Source: Entamoeba invadens IP1 (lineage: Eukaryota > Evosea > Mastigamoebida > Endamoebidae). From it: DNA of 64,000 nucleotides. The translations under genes and the position numbers were made by a program. The DNA lies in assembly GCF_000330505.1 (NCBI RefSeq), contig NW_004440189.1:598654-662653 (forward strand). Direction: 5' to 3'. Each line of letters opens with the position of its first letter. Position 1 is the first letter of the stretch. Below the pieces are notes generated by a model that saw nothing but the letters and a program-made list of their open reading frames with translations, searched no databases and had not been told where the DNA came from. Positions 9,973-21,054 of this stretch are shown here, in pieces.

Positions 9973-10636
9973 AAACAGTTCGTTTTTCTTTTTTTTTCTT
10001 TGTCATTTTTGGTCTGATTTATAATATATAATATATTTATTAGTAATTTTTGGTATTTTTGATTAATCTCAATATGTCATTTTGTTATTGTAACTTAATT
10101 AATATTTTTGGTTGTTTTTTAAATTGTTTTTTAGACATTTTTAACAGATTATTACTTTGAGTTGCAACTTTGACGTTTTACATTATATAAAATATATATT
10201 AAAAAATAGATCTATATCTTATAAATATGTCTAAATAACAAATTGTTTTATTGATGAAAAATATACTATTAATGAATTAATAGTACATTTATTGTAGACT
10301 ATTAAATATATTTAATATATTTAATATTTTATTTTTTAATTGATTATATTATCTATAATAAAATTAATTATTTTGGTAGAAATACATGCAAAATGACGGG
10401 TTATTAATAATAAAAAAAAATTGAAGGAAAATAAAGCAACTATATATATCGGGAGTTTTATTATAAAAACAAAAAAATGAAGTAAATAAATATATAGAAC
10501 TTTTATTCACTTACCGATATATAATGCTATTATTATACTAATTAACAAATATCGAATGAAAAACGAAAAGGATCAAGTTGTAACATTATTACTAATAATG
10601 ATTACTATAAAATGTTTTTACTAAATAATCGAAGTT
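9973..10636. other. divergent spacer between VPS45 and phosphatase
   Basis: Very AT-rich with TTTAATAT-type repeats near 10300-10330. It must contain both promoters. No RNA gene or open frame is recognised. Confidence 0.6.
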
Positions 10637-12447
10637 ATGCCGAAGAAGCAATTGGTGTATCCAAAAACTCTTGACCCTTCTTTTCTCGATGTTCTTCATA
10701 ACCACTTTATGCACGACGGCGTTCTTTCCAAAGAATGTGTCACAACCCTTCTTTTCGAGGTTCAAAAAGTTTTAAAAAGTGAGCCAAACCTTTTAAGAAT
10801 CAAAGAAGACACATTGATATATGGTGACTACCACGGTCAATACTTTGACTGTATTGAACAAAGAGATGACGAGTTTGTTTTGTGACATAATTAATTCGTG
10901 ACTCCTTTCCACATCTTGTTAAAACGTTTGAAACGAAAAAATAATAACCCAAAGGTTTTGGACAGACACAGCACACTGTTCGTTGTATCTTGGAGACTAT
11001 GTTGACAGAGGAACGATGTCGTGTGAAGTTGTAATAACACTTCTTTTTATGAAACTTATCACTCCAAACAAAGTGTATTTGCTCAGAGGAAATCACGAGA
11101 CACGAAAAATGACGGAGAGGTTTGGGTTCAAATCGGAGTGTATGGTCAAATATGACTTTGAAATATACAACCTCTTCATCTCAACATTCGAGTGCTTACC
11201 ACTCGCCGCAACAATCACCCGTGGTATCGGAGAGTTCTTTTGTTGTCATGGTGGCATTTCTCCTGATCTCAATAAAATTGAGGAAATAGACAAGATCTAT
11301 CGATTCACAGAAGTACCGTCGAAAGGACTCTTTTGTGATTTGTTATGGTCTGATCCATTTGTCCCCGAGCCTGGACAAAAAAACAAAGAAATAACAACTT
11401 TACATTTTGTCAAAAATGTATATAGAGGGTGTTCGTACATATACGGCGTGGAAGCAATGAAGGACTTCTTGAAAAACAACGAGCTCAACTTACTCATTCG
11501 AGGACACCAATGCTTCGACTCCGGTATTTTTGCACACACGTTCGGATTTCCTGAACAAACACCTTTGGCGTTGACTGTGTTTGGAGCAACAAGGTACCAA
11601 CGAAATAGTAAAGCTGGGTGCGTCATGATTGAAGAGAAAGATGTGAAGATACGAAGGTACGATTCGACGACTATTCAGAAACACTTTGAGAAGGATTTCG
11701 GCGGAATATTTGTCGACTCGATCTTTGGACTTGGCAACATGCTTCAAGAGATCGGATTTAGTTTGTTTGAGTTGTGTTACTACTACGACGACGATTTGAA
11801 AAAGTGCGCAAGCGACGAGAAAATCGCCGAGGACCAATTTGTAGTGTTTGACTCCGACGACCAAACGAGTGGAGATGAAAACGGTTGTGACGACAGTGGT
11901 GGGTCCGACAGCGACACATCTTCAAGTTCAAGCGGTTCAAGCGATAGTAGCACTCAAAGTTCAAGTGACTCATCATTAGAAGAGCCACAAGACATTCACA
12001 TGGAGCCCAAAAGCATTAATACAGACCAGAATACAATTGTTCCTCAAATTAGTACTGTTGAAAACCATCCAAAGGAAGAAAAGATCGAAAATTTGCAAAC
12101 AAAACCCGAACCACTGGCTGTTCCAACCCCAATTTCATTTTTGAATGATCATCTAACTAAACTAGCAATATCGAGCAGGATAGTAAATCTGTATCAGACA
12201 ATCCACCATAGCAGAACTAACACACTGTTTTGCTTATCAAAGTTTAAGCCTCCACAAAGCCCTTTGCCACAGAAATTGACAACATCAAAGTCAATAGCAA
12301 CAACTCGACCGCTTTTATGTTCGTTATCTATCACTTTAAATATTCGTTAGCTCACCTGTAGATGAACGTGTGGTGAAATGGCTCAATTGTGACGCCGCTC
12401 CTGTGACATTGGAAGACCTAAGACATATGTGGAATAAACATAAATAA
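10637..12447 (+). CDS. calcineurin-like Ser/Thr phosphatase (PP2B type), spliced
   Basis: Exon 1 is 10637-10872 and exon 2 starts at 10955. A third exon, 12351-12447, is predicted, giving about 534 residues. The PPP metal-site signatures are GDYHG, GDYVDRG and GNHE. Calcineurin-like features are FGFKSEC, ECLPLAA and GLFCDLLWSDPF. The C-terminal metal segment reads RGHQ, and the usual SAPNY loop is VFGATRY, so substrate or inhibitor binding may differ. A hydrophobic helix follows the domain and could bind a regulatory subunit. Next comes an acidic Ser-rich tail (about residues 380-440). If the second intron is not removed, translation ends at 12350. Removing it adds a well-formed 32-residue end beginning SPVDERVVKWLNCD. 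The catalytic part is firm; the 3' exon is an inference. Confidence 0.82.
10873..10954 (+). other. intron 1 of calcineurin-like phosphatase (82 nt)
   Basis: GTTTGT donor at 10873, AAAG acceptor ending at 10954, phase 2. It puts GDYHGQYFD and LGDYVDRG at the normal PPP spacing. Confidence 0.8.
12227..12350 (+). other. probable intron 2 of phosphatase (124 nt)
   Basis: The donor is GTTTTG at 12227, or alternatively GTTTAA at 12242, in the same phase. The acceptor CGTTAG ends at 12350. It follows a pyrimidine-rich tract and leads into a 32-codon open frame ending at 12447. Confidence 0.55.
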
Positions 12448-12618
12448 CTCATTTTTTTCATTTTCATCTGTTTCTTCTTTCCAACATCATAATCACAACA
12501 AATTATTAAATGAGAAATAAAACCAAGTTTAAACCATAAAAATTGGTACACTAAAAAAACAAACATTAAAAACAAAACAAGTACTATTAAGTAATCAATA
12601 AAAAATCACATTTTATAG

Positions 12619-15110
12619 TTACTCAAAGATGCCTCGACTTTCGTTCTGATAAATGAGGTTGGACTTGTCTGAAGTTTTAGCTGCTTCAAGGCAATACGTT
12701 AGGGACTTAATAACGTCGTCCAAATCAACTTCTTCGTTTTGTTCTTTCAGTTTTTGAACTAGGGCCGTGATTGTCGCGTTTTCGTTTTGGAAAAGTTCCT
12801 CCATCATAACCCCAAGACTTCGCACATCACCAAACTTTCTCTTTCCACCACTTTCGTTAAGTTCATCTTCAATTTGCAATTTTCGGTTTGAACATATTCG
12901 CGTGTTTTGGGGAAGCAAATCAAAGGGAATCTCATAATTCGTGATTTTCCCACAAATTTTGTCAATGTCCGAAGAAACGACAATCACGTTATGAGCACAC
13001 AATTCTTTAAAGTCAATCTCTCTTTTTCTCAAATCTTTCAGACCACGAGTGACATCAATACAAATTTTGAGTAAAAGTGACGTGTATTTACGTGGCACGT
13101 CAGAAAGAATGGTTACAAAGTTGTCGAACACAAGGAAAAGCGCGTTTGGTGAGAGCCCGATGTTTTTAGGGAGGAACAAATACTCAGAAAAAATGAGTTG
13201 TGATTTAATCACGTCTATTGCCTTTTCGTGATTTTCAAGATTGATGTTAAGAGGCATTACAATCCCGGATTTTGTTGGGTCGCTAGCGTAAGTGAAATGG
13301 CGAAAAACGCCAAGACAACTTTTGTTTTGAATATTTTCTTCGACAAAATCTGATGAGTCAATGATGTAATCTTGAGCACTATTAACTAGAGACGACACTT
13401 TAACTGCACACTCCCCTGAACTCACTACTATCCCTTCATTAATATAAGACGTACATAGTATAGTAATAGTAATAATAACATTTTCAGACGAAAACGGTTG
13501 AATATCGACCGTTGGCGGTGAACATGTGTAATACGCTCGATAACTTTTTGGGAGTTCAACCACACAATGCATCGGAGTATCTGAAGCGTTTGTTATAGTC
13601 AAATTTTGTTCCAATTGTTTGTGAAGTGGAGCATCACCACTAGGATATCCATAACTCAGGTATGAAGGAGATAACATAGGGGGGATAGCAGGAGATGCCA
13701 ATGCCCATGAACGATAGGCCAACACTAGTATAATCATAGAAGAGACAAATATAACAATAGATGCTAATGTTATTATTATAAGTTGGCCTATATTAATTAC
13801 GACTATGATGTAAGTATATATTAGATATAATATAATTATTATAACATGATATTATAATTATATTAGATATATTATAACAAACCATAACATTTCCAGTTCT
13901 GCTCGTTAAGGTAATACCCTCTTGGACATACACAATCATTACCATTACAATGCTTTTTAAGTAACTCTCTAACGTCATATGAATATTGATGGATATTTAC
14001 ACTTGGATACATTCCACCTATAATCAATTCATCGCCTGTTAATGATGCGGAAATGCCTTTGTAGTCGAGTGGATCTCCTCCACCGAGTTTTCCAATTTTC
14101 ACAAACCGAACAACTTCTCTGTGAAGTACCGCAAAGTTGTCGTAGAACAATTCAACTACGCCACGACCTTTGTTCTGACCAAACAACCCGACTACTAAGA
14201 CACTTCCATAAGTTTGTACACAGTCTACTCCATATGATGAAAGTCGAGTTTCATTTGCTAAGTAAAATGGTACATTAATAGTTTCAACTGTTTTATAGTC
14301 GAATGGAGATCTCACTTCTATTAAGTTCTTAGTAGTTATCGCATTAAATACTACATCAAATACGTTAACTACCATTGGATCATTTTCATCAGACTCTCCT
14401 TTTGTTTCCGTCTGATACGAAAGAACTAATGACAGTGTAGCTGCTCTATATAAACTCGTATTTGTATTTCTTTTAATTGCCAAAATGTCGTGTCCGTGCG
14501 ACACAAAACTGCCACATTGGACTTCTGTCTTTTTTGTCAATTTTCCCGTCTCGGAAAAGATCGAAAATGCTCTGTGTTAGTTCTTTAATAGTTCTTATTT
14601 AATAAAAAGTGGTATGACAAGGGAAATACAAACTGCCGTTTTGACAAATCATGAAGAAGTCTCCAACGACTTCGATAGGCGAGTGTGTGTCAAACGTTTC
14701 GTTGAGGGTTATTATCTTATTTGGCGAAGAGTAGTTGAAGTAAAACAATTTTTCCTTATTTAGTACAAACACATGTTCGTTAACATTAACTGCTCTCGGC
14801 CACTCTGCTGAAGCAGAGATGTTTGCTGTGATGATTGTTGAGTTTGATATTTTCGAGTCGACAAAGAATCTGTTTTCTGTCATTCAGTACATTATATACT
14901 ACTAACTAACTATGTTCTGATATTATTTAGATAATAAAACGAACTCTCCGTCTTTTTCGAGTAAGTGATGAGTGAGAATCTATAGTCAGAAAATTCATTA
15001 TAATACGTCCCAAGTACAGCAACTTCTTTACTGCTCTTATTTGTGTCGATCTTGTCGAGTGCATAAACGGAAGTTATTAATAAAACAGAAAGAATCACCA
15101 GTAAACTCAT
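12619..15110 (-). CDS. receptor-like pseudokinase, 4 exons
   Basis: Exons 15110-14941, 14869-14634, 14569-13883 and 13787-12619 join to 753 residues. A signal peptide (MSLLVILSVLLITSVYA) leads a ~345-residue ectodomain that resembles a beta-propeller, with several N-glycosylation sites. A short Cys motif (CNGNDCVCPRG to KC) precedes the transmembrane helix at about 366-392. Inside the cell lies the same Ig/MSP-like juxtamembrane domain as in the two receptor kinases of this window, then a kinase-like C-terminus. There the HRDIKxxN loop reads FKELCAHN (about residue 624), and DFG reads NYE. The F-helix Asp survives (FGDVRSLGVMMEELF). I find no ATP-loop or VAIK lysine. It is therefore predicted catalytically dead. 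The function is unknown; it may scaffold or sense ligands. Introns 1 and 2 are less canonical than intron 3. Confidence 0.78.
13788..13882 (-). other. intron 3 of receptor pseudokinase (95 nt)
   Basis: GTTTGT donor at 13882, TATAG acceptor ending at 13788, phase 1. Extremely AT-rich. Splicing joins the Cys motif directly to the transmembrane helix. Confidence 0.85.
14570..14633 (-). other. intron 2 of receptor pseudokinase (64 nt)
   Basis: GTTTGT donor at 14633. The acceptor ACAGAG ends at 14570 and is the one that keeps phase 1. It gives CQNGTFSIFSETGK. Confidence 0.65.
14870..14940 (-). other. intron 1 of receptor pseudokinase (71 nt)
   Basis: Variant donor GTTTTA at 14940 and acceptor AACAG ending at 14870, phase 2. 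It joins KKTESS to FFVDSK. Confidence 0.65.
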
Positions 15111-15170
15111 AATAGAATTAACTATAATAATAAGATCAATATTTAAAATTAAAATAAAGCAATAAACAAA

Positions 15171-15881
15171 TTATACCTTCGATCGACCTCGAGGAGTAAG
15201 GAATGAAAGAAGACTCTTTTTGTGGGAGTCTTCATCTTTTTTGAAAGAAAACAGAGATAACTTTTTGAAGGACAAAGATCGCTTCTTATTTTTCAATGGC
15301 TCGTTTAAAACAACTTCTGTCGTTTGAGGGACAACATCTAATAATAAAAAGTGTTCAAACAAATTAGTAACACTCGTGTTCTTCAGTGCAGAGGTCTCGA
15401 AAAATTTGGTACTTTTTGAAGAGTTTTTGAAAGAATCCGCAAGTTGTTGTCCTTCTGTAGTCGATATCTCTCTTTTAGCTTTAGACAAATCGATTTTATT
15501 GCCAACAACAACTACATGTGGATTGTTTGTTGGGAACATTCTGTTGTACGTAAACAAAGCTTCAGTGAGTATTTCAATACCTTCACTGTAGCTCTGTCTG
15601 TCTGTAATAGAATATACTAAAACTAACACGTCGCTTCTTAGAATGTGTTTTTCAGTTATCGTTTGGTACAAATAATCACCAGAAGAGTCTAAGAGTATCG
15701 CAATTTTTGAGTCTAGTGAATTACTTGGATTAACAATGTTACACTTTTCCTCAGAGTCTACTGTTGGGTTGTGAATTGTAATAGCTCTACCATATTTATA
15801 CTGCTGTATAAGTGCCGTTTTTCCCGTTGATTGTGTACCCAAGAATGTGATTGTCAATTGATTCATACAGTTATTATTCAT
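15171..15881 (-). CDS. atypical Ras-like small GTPase
   Basis: 236 residues with a single G domain. The P-loop is GTQSTGKT, the switch I Thr lies in NPTVDS, the guanine-specificity motif is NKID, and G5 is SAL. Switch II reads DSSGDY instead of DTAGQE, so the catalytic Gln is missing and intrinsic hydrolysis may be weak. No C-terminal Cys/CAAX box exists. The protein instead ends with a basic, Ser/Phe-rich tail carrying repeated SFKK-type units (SLSFKK, LFSFKK), which may bind membrane electrostatically. The RasGEF at 4603-6072 and GGTase-I in this window have no obvious link to it, since it has no prenylation site. The G domain is certain; the subfamily is not clearly Ras, Rab or Rho. Confidence 0.82.
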   Translation of the reverse strand: MNNNCMNQLTITFLGTQSTGKTALIQQYKYGRAITIHNPTVDSEEKCNIVNPSNSLDSKIAILLDSSGDYLYQTITEKHILRSDVLVLVYSITDRQSYSEGIEILTEALFTYNRMFPTNNPHVVVVGNKIDLSKAKREISTTEGQQLADSFKNSSKSTKFFETSALKNTSVTNLFEHFLLLDVVPQTTEVVLNEPLKNKKRSLSFKKLSLFSFKKDEDSHKKSLLSFLTPRGRSKV

Positions 15882-16321
15882 ACCTGTTATTTATATCATT
15901 AATTCGTGTTTTGAAAAACGTGAAAATAGGAAAGAAGTAAAAGAGTATTGTTTTATTCCAAGTAAAACGAAGAAATTGTATTTCAATGGTCAGTTTTAAC
16001 CACTTGTATACATTTTATGGAAAAAATAAAAACAATTCAAAAAACGGAAATAAGATTGATGAAAGGTATTTTGTTTTTCTATGAAAAAATATCATAGTAC
16101 TATTTATTATTACTATTATATAGTTTAAGTATAATACAAACACTTTTCAAAAACAAAAAAAGTTTCAAAAGTTTAGGCGTGTAAAATTAAAGTAAAAGTA
16201 AAATAGAAGTCATAATTATTTTTTATTATTTTGAAGTTATTAAGAGTGTTAATTATGTTCCAAATAAATATCAAAAACATATAAAAATATGAATGTGGTA
16301 ACATAATAAGAAATATTCAAA
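15882..16321. other. intergenic, GTPase promoter and ABCC 3' side
   Basis: AT-rich with no recognised element. Both neighbours are on the minus strand. Confidence 0.55.
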
Positions 16322-19300
16322 TTAAGATGAAGACGAGTTAGTAGCCTCTGTATCATTTTGAGAATTGATAAGTTTTTGGTCACTAATCTCTCTTTCGAAC
16401 GTCTCTTGGAAAGCAATTGGACTTGCTAGTGTAGAATCAGGGTTGAGCAATTGAATTGATTTAACATTTTTATTGTTTTTTGTTATAAAGTCTCCAGAAG
16501 TATCAAGTGATTTGGTTTTCATTTGTTCATCGTAATTATTTTGATTTGACCCATTCTTCGCCATATTCACAAGGTCTTCAGAACATCCTGATTGTTGGAC
16601 TAATTTGTTGAATCTGGTATTTTCTCTTTTGATCAATTCAATTGGAGAATCATCTTCAATCAATTCACCACTTTCAAACACCATCACTCGGTTAGAGTTC
16701 ATTACTGTTTGTAATCTGTGGGCAACAGTTATCACAGTCAAGTCTTCAAAGTTTCTTTTTACCATTTCTTGAATTGTTTTGTCAGTCTGTATATCGATAT
16801 TTGCAGTTGCTTCGTCCATTATAAGTATCTTTGTTTTCTTGAGTAATGCTCTTGCTATACAAATTAATTGTTTTTGTCCTTGTGAATAATTGTCGCCACC
16901 TTCAGTTACTATATCATCCAAATCACATGGAGATTCAACTAAAGATAACGCTTCTTTTATTTGTTTATCATCATATTTGCCTTCTGGATCCAAATTATCT
17001 CTTACAGTACCACTGAAAAGAGTGGACTCTTGTGGGAGTATACACATACGCTTTCGGAGTTGTCTTAAAGGGATTGTCGTGATGTCAACACCATCTACCA
17101 TTATTTTACCACTGAGCGGTTCTTCTATTCTAAAAAGACCAGCCATCAATGTTGATTTTCCACTACCTGTTCGACCAACAACACCAATTTTCTCTTTGTC
17201 TTGAATTGTTGTCGAGACATTCTTTAATACAACTTGAAGACCTTTTCGATATCTGAATTTGAAATCAACAAATTCAATTTTCCCACTATTTGGCCATGAC
17301 GCAGAAATTGTATTATATTTCTCTTTCAGTCTTTCTGACTCTTCTTTTTTTAAGTCATTCATCTTTAATATTCTTTCGGTTGACTGCATTAATGTTTCAA
17401 TTTCTATGATGCTTAGAGAAAAGTTTGAAATGGAATTTGAAATGTTTGTTATATTCGTGAGTGCCGTTCCAGCTAGAGATGGTTCCATGAATCCTTTGAT
17501 TTTATTAACAACAATTACAATAACAGTCGCGACAGAAACAATTGCGCCAAGCCAGTCCATTCTCTGAAGGAACCAAAATCGAGCCATCTTACTTGTGTAA
17601 ATTGCAATTGTGTTACTCTTTATTTTATCAACCAACTTTTCTTTAAACGTATCTTGTGCACCTGCAGATCTTACAGTGGGCAATCCAAGCAATGTTTGAT
17701 CATAGTGAACGAAAATAGGACCTCTGGTGATACTGTCAAGTCTCACTAAAGCAATGACAGCCTTTGAAGTAAAGAAGTACAACCCAATAAACAAGATAAC
17801 AAGTATCAAGACCAATATAACTAAATAAATGTTTGTTTGACTAATAGTGATAAATGTTATAAGAATACTAGATAAATTCATGATAATTGGTTCGATATAA
17901 TACGAAAGATTGAAATCTAAGTTATGGAAATCTTTGGTGAACAGATTTTGTATTCTTCCAATTGGAGTTATGTCGAAATAGCCAAGTTTTGTTTTCATAA
18001 TATGGTGCATCATCTTTTCATGTAATTTTTTCGAACTCCCAAGACATAAAAATACAATGGACATTTCACATAAAAAGAGTGCCAAAAAGTCTGCAACAAA
18101 TGAGTAACAAAAATTGTTGAAAGCAGCACGATCTCCTTGTGGCAATTTGAGAAGTGGGTGAAGCGACTTCCCCCACTTTGTGAGAAAAGTATTGAAATAG
18201 AATAAGGCTGCAATACGTCCAGAGAGAAAGACGAGAATAGCCAAAAACGCGAATATTGAACCCGACATGATATAATTATAATACACTAAGGGCGACAACC
18301 CACCGACTTCTCGGCTTTCCTCTTGAATTTTTGTGTGGACTGCATCTCCACTAACAAAGTTGGTATCTTCTTCTGTTTCTTTATGATCGTCGCTCTTTTC
18401 TGAAAGTATTTTCACCAAACCTGAAGCTTCAACTTTTGATAGTTTGAGCTCTTCTAAAGATCCATTAAATACAAGTTTGTTGTTTTCAACTACCAGGATT
18501 CGGTCTGCATTTTGAATAAAATAAGTCTGATTAGTCACAACAAGCCTTGTTTTACCTTTCAACGCCTTTTGAATAGCATTTTCAAATATAAAATTTCCAA
18601 CTTTAAAATCCACCGCACTAAGGGGGTCATCCAATAGAACAATATCTTTTGCTCCATAAAGTGCACGTGCAAGTGAAATACGTTGTCTTTGCCCACCAGA
18701 AAGATTGGCTCCCTTCTCCGCTACTACATAAGAGTCCCCACCTGGTAGAGATTCAATATCTTTTGCAAGACAGACAGAGTTGATAACCTCGTTGTATCTC
18801 TTTTTATCGAAACTTTCCATGAAAACTATGTTCTCTCGAACGGAAACGTTCATAAGCCAGGGAGTTTGACTTGCGTAAGACACTTTACCATGTAAACCAG
18901 TTTCACCTTCAAATTTTTCCAATTCGTTCAACAATGAAAGTAAAAATGAACTCTTACCACTCCCTACATTTCCTAAAACACACACCAATTCACCTTTCTT
19001 GATGTTTAGAGTTTCACACTCGAAAGCAGTTTCACCATTTGGGTAAATATGTTTGGCATTTTTCATTTCAATTGCATCATCAGAAAAATCACTTGAAGAT
19101 TCAACTGGCTTAAGTTCCAAAGTTAACAAGAAATTCATTATTCTTTTGATGGAAACAAAAATAGTTGAAGAACAAGAAGCCAACAACCCCAGTGTTCTTA
19201 TGGGCGCCCGAACCGCATTAAACAGTGAAATGGACGTGATGACATTTGCAAGTTGGAATTGTTGTTTCGTGAAAACCATTACAACAAAAAGAACAATTGC

Positions 19301-20344
19301 CATTGCAGAGCCAACTTCAATTGTAAACGTGAAAAAAGAGCCTCTTGAGATACCAACAAAGAACAATTTTACCAATTCGACGAATCTGAGGTATTTGGTT
19401 TTCTTTTCCATTGCCTTCTCCCATGAATTATATTTCACAAATTTGATATTTTTAAGAACCTCATTGATAAAGGATAGTCTTTTGTCTTTCATTCGAATGA
19501 ATTGAGTATAAAATAAACCATAAAGCACTCCAAACAATATGTTGAATACAAGAAATACAACAAAGACAATTAAAGGAACAAAGACCCACTTCCCTATATA
19601 AATACCAATCATTACAAACAAAACAATAAACATAACAGGAGATGCAAGTCCATACACACTGATTTCAAAATTGCCAACAAATATAGCAGCATCTGTGGAC
19701 ATTAGGTTAACTAATTTACCGGGTTCTGCTATACCCGCGGCGTTTAGTTTTAAAGCCTTTTCGTAAATGAGACTGATTAGACCATTTCGTACTCTTAGGG
19801 AAACAACATATAGCCACTTTTTACCAAATTCACCTGCTAATGTAGTTATCAACTGGAAAATAACAGAAAGTAATATCCATACGATTCCAAACGTTACATT
19901 GGCTTCTTTATTGTTCAACCATTTGATGATAAATTGTGTCAATAAAGGAAACGCAAGTGAAAACAACTCATAAACAGCAATAGTGAAATAACCAAATAAC
20001 ATGGACTTCCACTCTTTCTTGAAAATAACCCACATAAGAGAAGGATTTTTACAGCATTCTTCCTCTGACCATAGAAGTTGTAAGTCGTTGTTGTATTTTT
20101 CTACTTCAAGAGTTTTGGGTAAAGGCTTCATATCTTTCAACCTCAAGTTTCTTCTTCTACCAATGATCATCTGAGATAATGGTTGTCTGAAAAACAGAAC
20201 ATTGAAGAATTTCAATATACTGTTTGGACTTTTGTCGTACTTAACCGTTTCCTCTTCTTCATAGAAATAATCTTCTTCTGTTGTTGAGGTAGTCTCATTT
20301 TCCATTTCAATTTCATCATTCTTGAATACTTGTTTATCCGTCAT
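16322..20344 (-). CDS. ABCC (MRP-type) full ABC transporter
   Basis: 1340 residues arranged TMD1-NBD1-TMD2-NBD2, with no extra N-terminal TMD0. This is a short MRP that would export organic anions, conjugates or drugs using ATP. NBD1 has Walker A GNVGSGKSS (about residue 456), signature LSGGQRQ (about 546) and Walker B IVLLDDPLSAVD, where Asp replaces the catalytic Glu as in MRP1. NBD2 has GRTGSGKST (about 1060), a divergent signature YSQGQKQ, and ILIMDEATANID with the Glu present. So, as in ABCC proteins, one ATP site looks degenerate. The C-terminal ~110 residues are hydrophilic and Asn/Ser-rich. A TATA-like GTATTTAAAC lies 28-37 bp upstream of the ATG. The substrate cannot be read from sequence. 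Confidence 0.93.
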   Translation of the reverse strand: MTDKQVFKNDEIEMENETTSTTEEDYFYEEEETVKYDKSPNSILKFFNVLFFRQPLSQMIIGRRRNLRLKDMKPLPKTLEVEKYNNDLQLLWSEEECCKNPSLMWVIFKKEWKSMLFGYFTIAVYELFSLAFPLLTQFIIKWLNNKEANVTFGIVWILLSVIFQLITTLAGEFGKKWLYVVSLRVRNGLISLIYEKALKLNAAGIAEPGKLVNLMSTDAAIFVGNFEISVYGLASPVMFIVLFVMIGIYIGKWVFVPLIVFVVFLVFNILFGVLYGLFYTQFIRMKDKRLSFINEVLKNIKFVKYNSWEKAMEKKTKYLRFVELVKLFFVGISRGSFFTFTIEVGSAMAIVLFVVMVFTKQQFQLANVITSISLFNAVRAPIRTLGLLASCSSTIFVSIKRIMNFLLTLELKPVESSSDFSDDAIEMKNAKHIYPNGETAFECETLNIKKGELVCVLGNVGSGKSSFLLSLLNELEKFEGETGLHGKVSYASQTPWLMNVSVRENIVFMESFDKKRYNEVINSVCLAKDIESLPGGDSYVVAEKGANLSGGQRQRISLARALYGAKDIVLLDDPLSAVDFKVGNFIFENAIQKALKGKTRLVVTNQTYFIQNADRILVVENNKLVFNGSLEELKLSKVEASGLVKILSEKSDDHKETEEDTNFVSGDAVHTKIQEESREVGGLSPLVYYNYIMSGSIFAFLAILVFLSGRIAALFYFNTFLTKWGKSLHPLLKLPQGDRAAFNNFCYSFVADFLALFLCEMSIVFLCLGSSKKLHEKMMHHIMKTKLGYFDITPIGRIQNLFTKDFHNLDFNLSYYIEPIIMNLSSILITFITISQTNIYLVILVLILVILFIGLYFFTSKAVIALVRLDSITRGPIFVHYDQTLLGLPTVRSAGAQDTFKEKLVDKIKSNTIAIYTSKMARFWFLQRMDWLGAIVSVATVIVIVVNKIKGFMEPSLAGTALTNITNISNSISNFSLSIIEIETLMQSTERILKMNDLKKEESERLKEKYNTISASWPNSGKIEFVDFKFRYRKGLQVVLKNVSTTIQDKEKIGVVGRTGSGKSTLMAGLFRIEEPLSGKIMVDGVDITTIPLRQLRKRMCILPQESTLFSGTVRDNLDPEGKYDDKQIKEALSLVESPCDLDDIVTEGGDNYSQGQKQLICIARALLKKTKILIMDEATANIDIQTDKTIQEMVKRNFEDLTVITVAHRLQTVMNSNRVMVFESGELIEDDSPIELIKRENTRFNKLVQQSGCSEDLVNMAKNGSNQNNYDEQMKTKSLDTSGDFITKNNKNVKSIQLLNPDSTLASPIAFQETFEREISDQKLINSQNDTEATNSSSS

Positions 20345-20954
20345 TGTGATGTAAGATCACTTCAAACCCACGTTTAAATACACTTATGATGCTTCGAATA
20401 ATAGGGTTCGTAGTGTTTCAAAAAATGATACTTTTTTATACACATTGAATACTTGTCACAATGCAATTAAACTCAAAAAACAACTTCTTTTACATTTATT
20501 GGCTTTTTATGCCTATTTGACTAAAGATCATTTTTACATTTTTTGAATGTTACAATTTTGGCAACAAAGTAATTAAATCAACTTTAAAAAACTACAATAG
20601 AAATATCCAACTCACTTATTGAAGAATTAAATTACTTTTTTGGATAAAAAGGGATATCCTAAAAAGTCTCCTCCTTGTTTGTTTAATTGAGATTTTATTT
20701 AAAACACTTTTTGAAAGTGTTAAAGCAACACTTTAAAATATATTTGTTTTATTACATTTTATTTTGTAGTTATTATATAATTGGTTGTTAACAAAGTGTA
20801 AATTCCTAATCATAACAAATTAACACAAGTAACAACAATGTGAACGTCACCAACTGACCTGAAATTTCAAAATCAACAAACATTTTTGAGTACATTTTTC
20901 AAAATTAACAATGAGTTACCTTTTTTAAAACAAAGCACTCACACTTAATAATTA
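20345..20954. other. intergenic up to assembly gap
   Basis: Contains the ABCC promoter and probably the tetraspanin 3' UTR, next to the N gap. AT-rich; no other feature seen. Confidence 0.5.
20372..20381 (-). promoter_or_regulatory. TATA-like GTATTTAAAC before ABCC gene
   Basis: On the minus strand GTATTTAAAC lies 28-37 bp upstream of the ABCC start codon. It matches the Entamoeba core-promoter TATA element GTATTTAAA(G/C), with no mismatch. Confidence 0.65.
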
Positions 20955-21054
20955 NNNNNNNNNNNNNNNNNNNNNNNNNNNNNNNNNNNNNNNNNNNNNN
21001 NNNNNNNNNNNNNNNNNNNNNNNNNNNNNNNNNNNNNNNNNNNNNNNNNNNNNN
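20955..21054. other. assembly gap (100 N)
   Basis: Exactly 100 N, probably a placeholder of unknown true size. It removes the 3' end of the tetraspanin gene. Confidence 0.99.
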
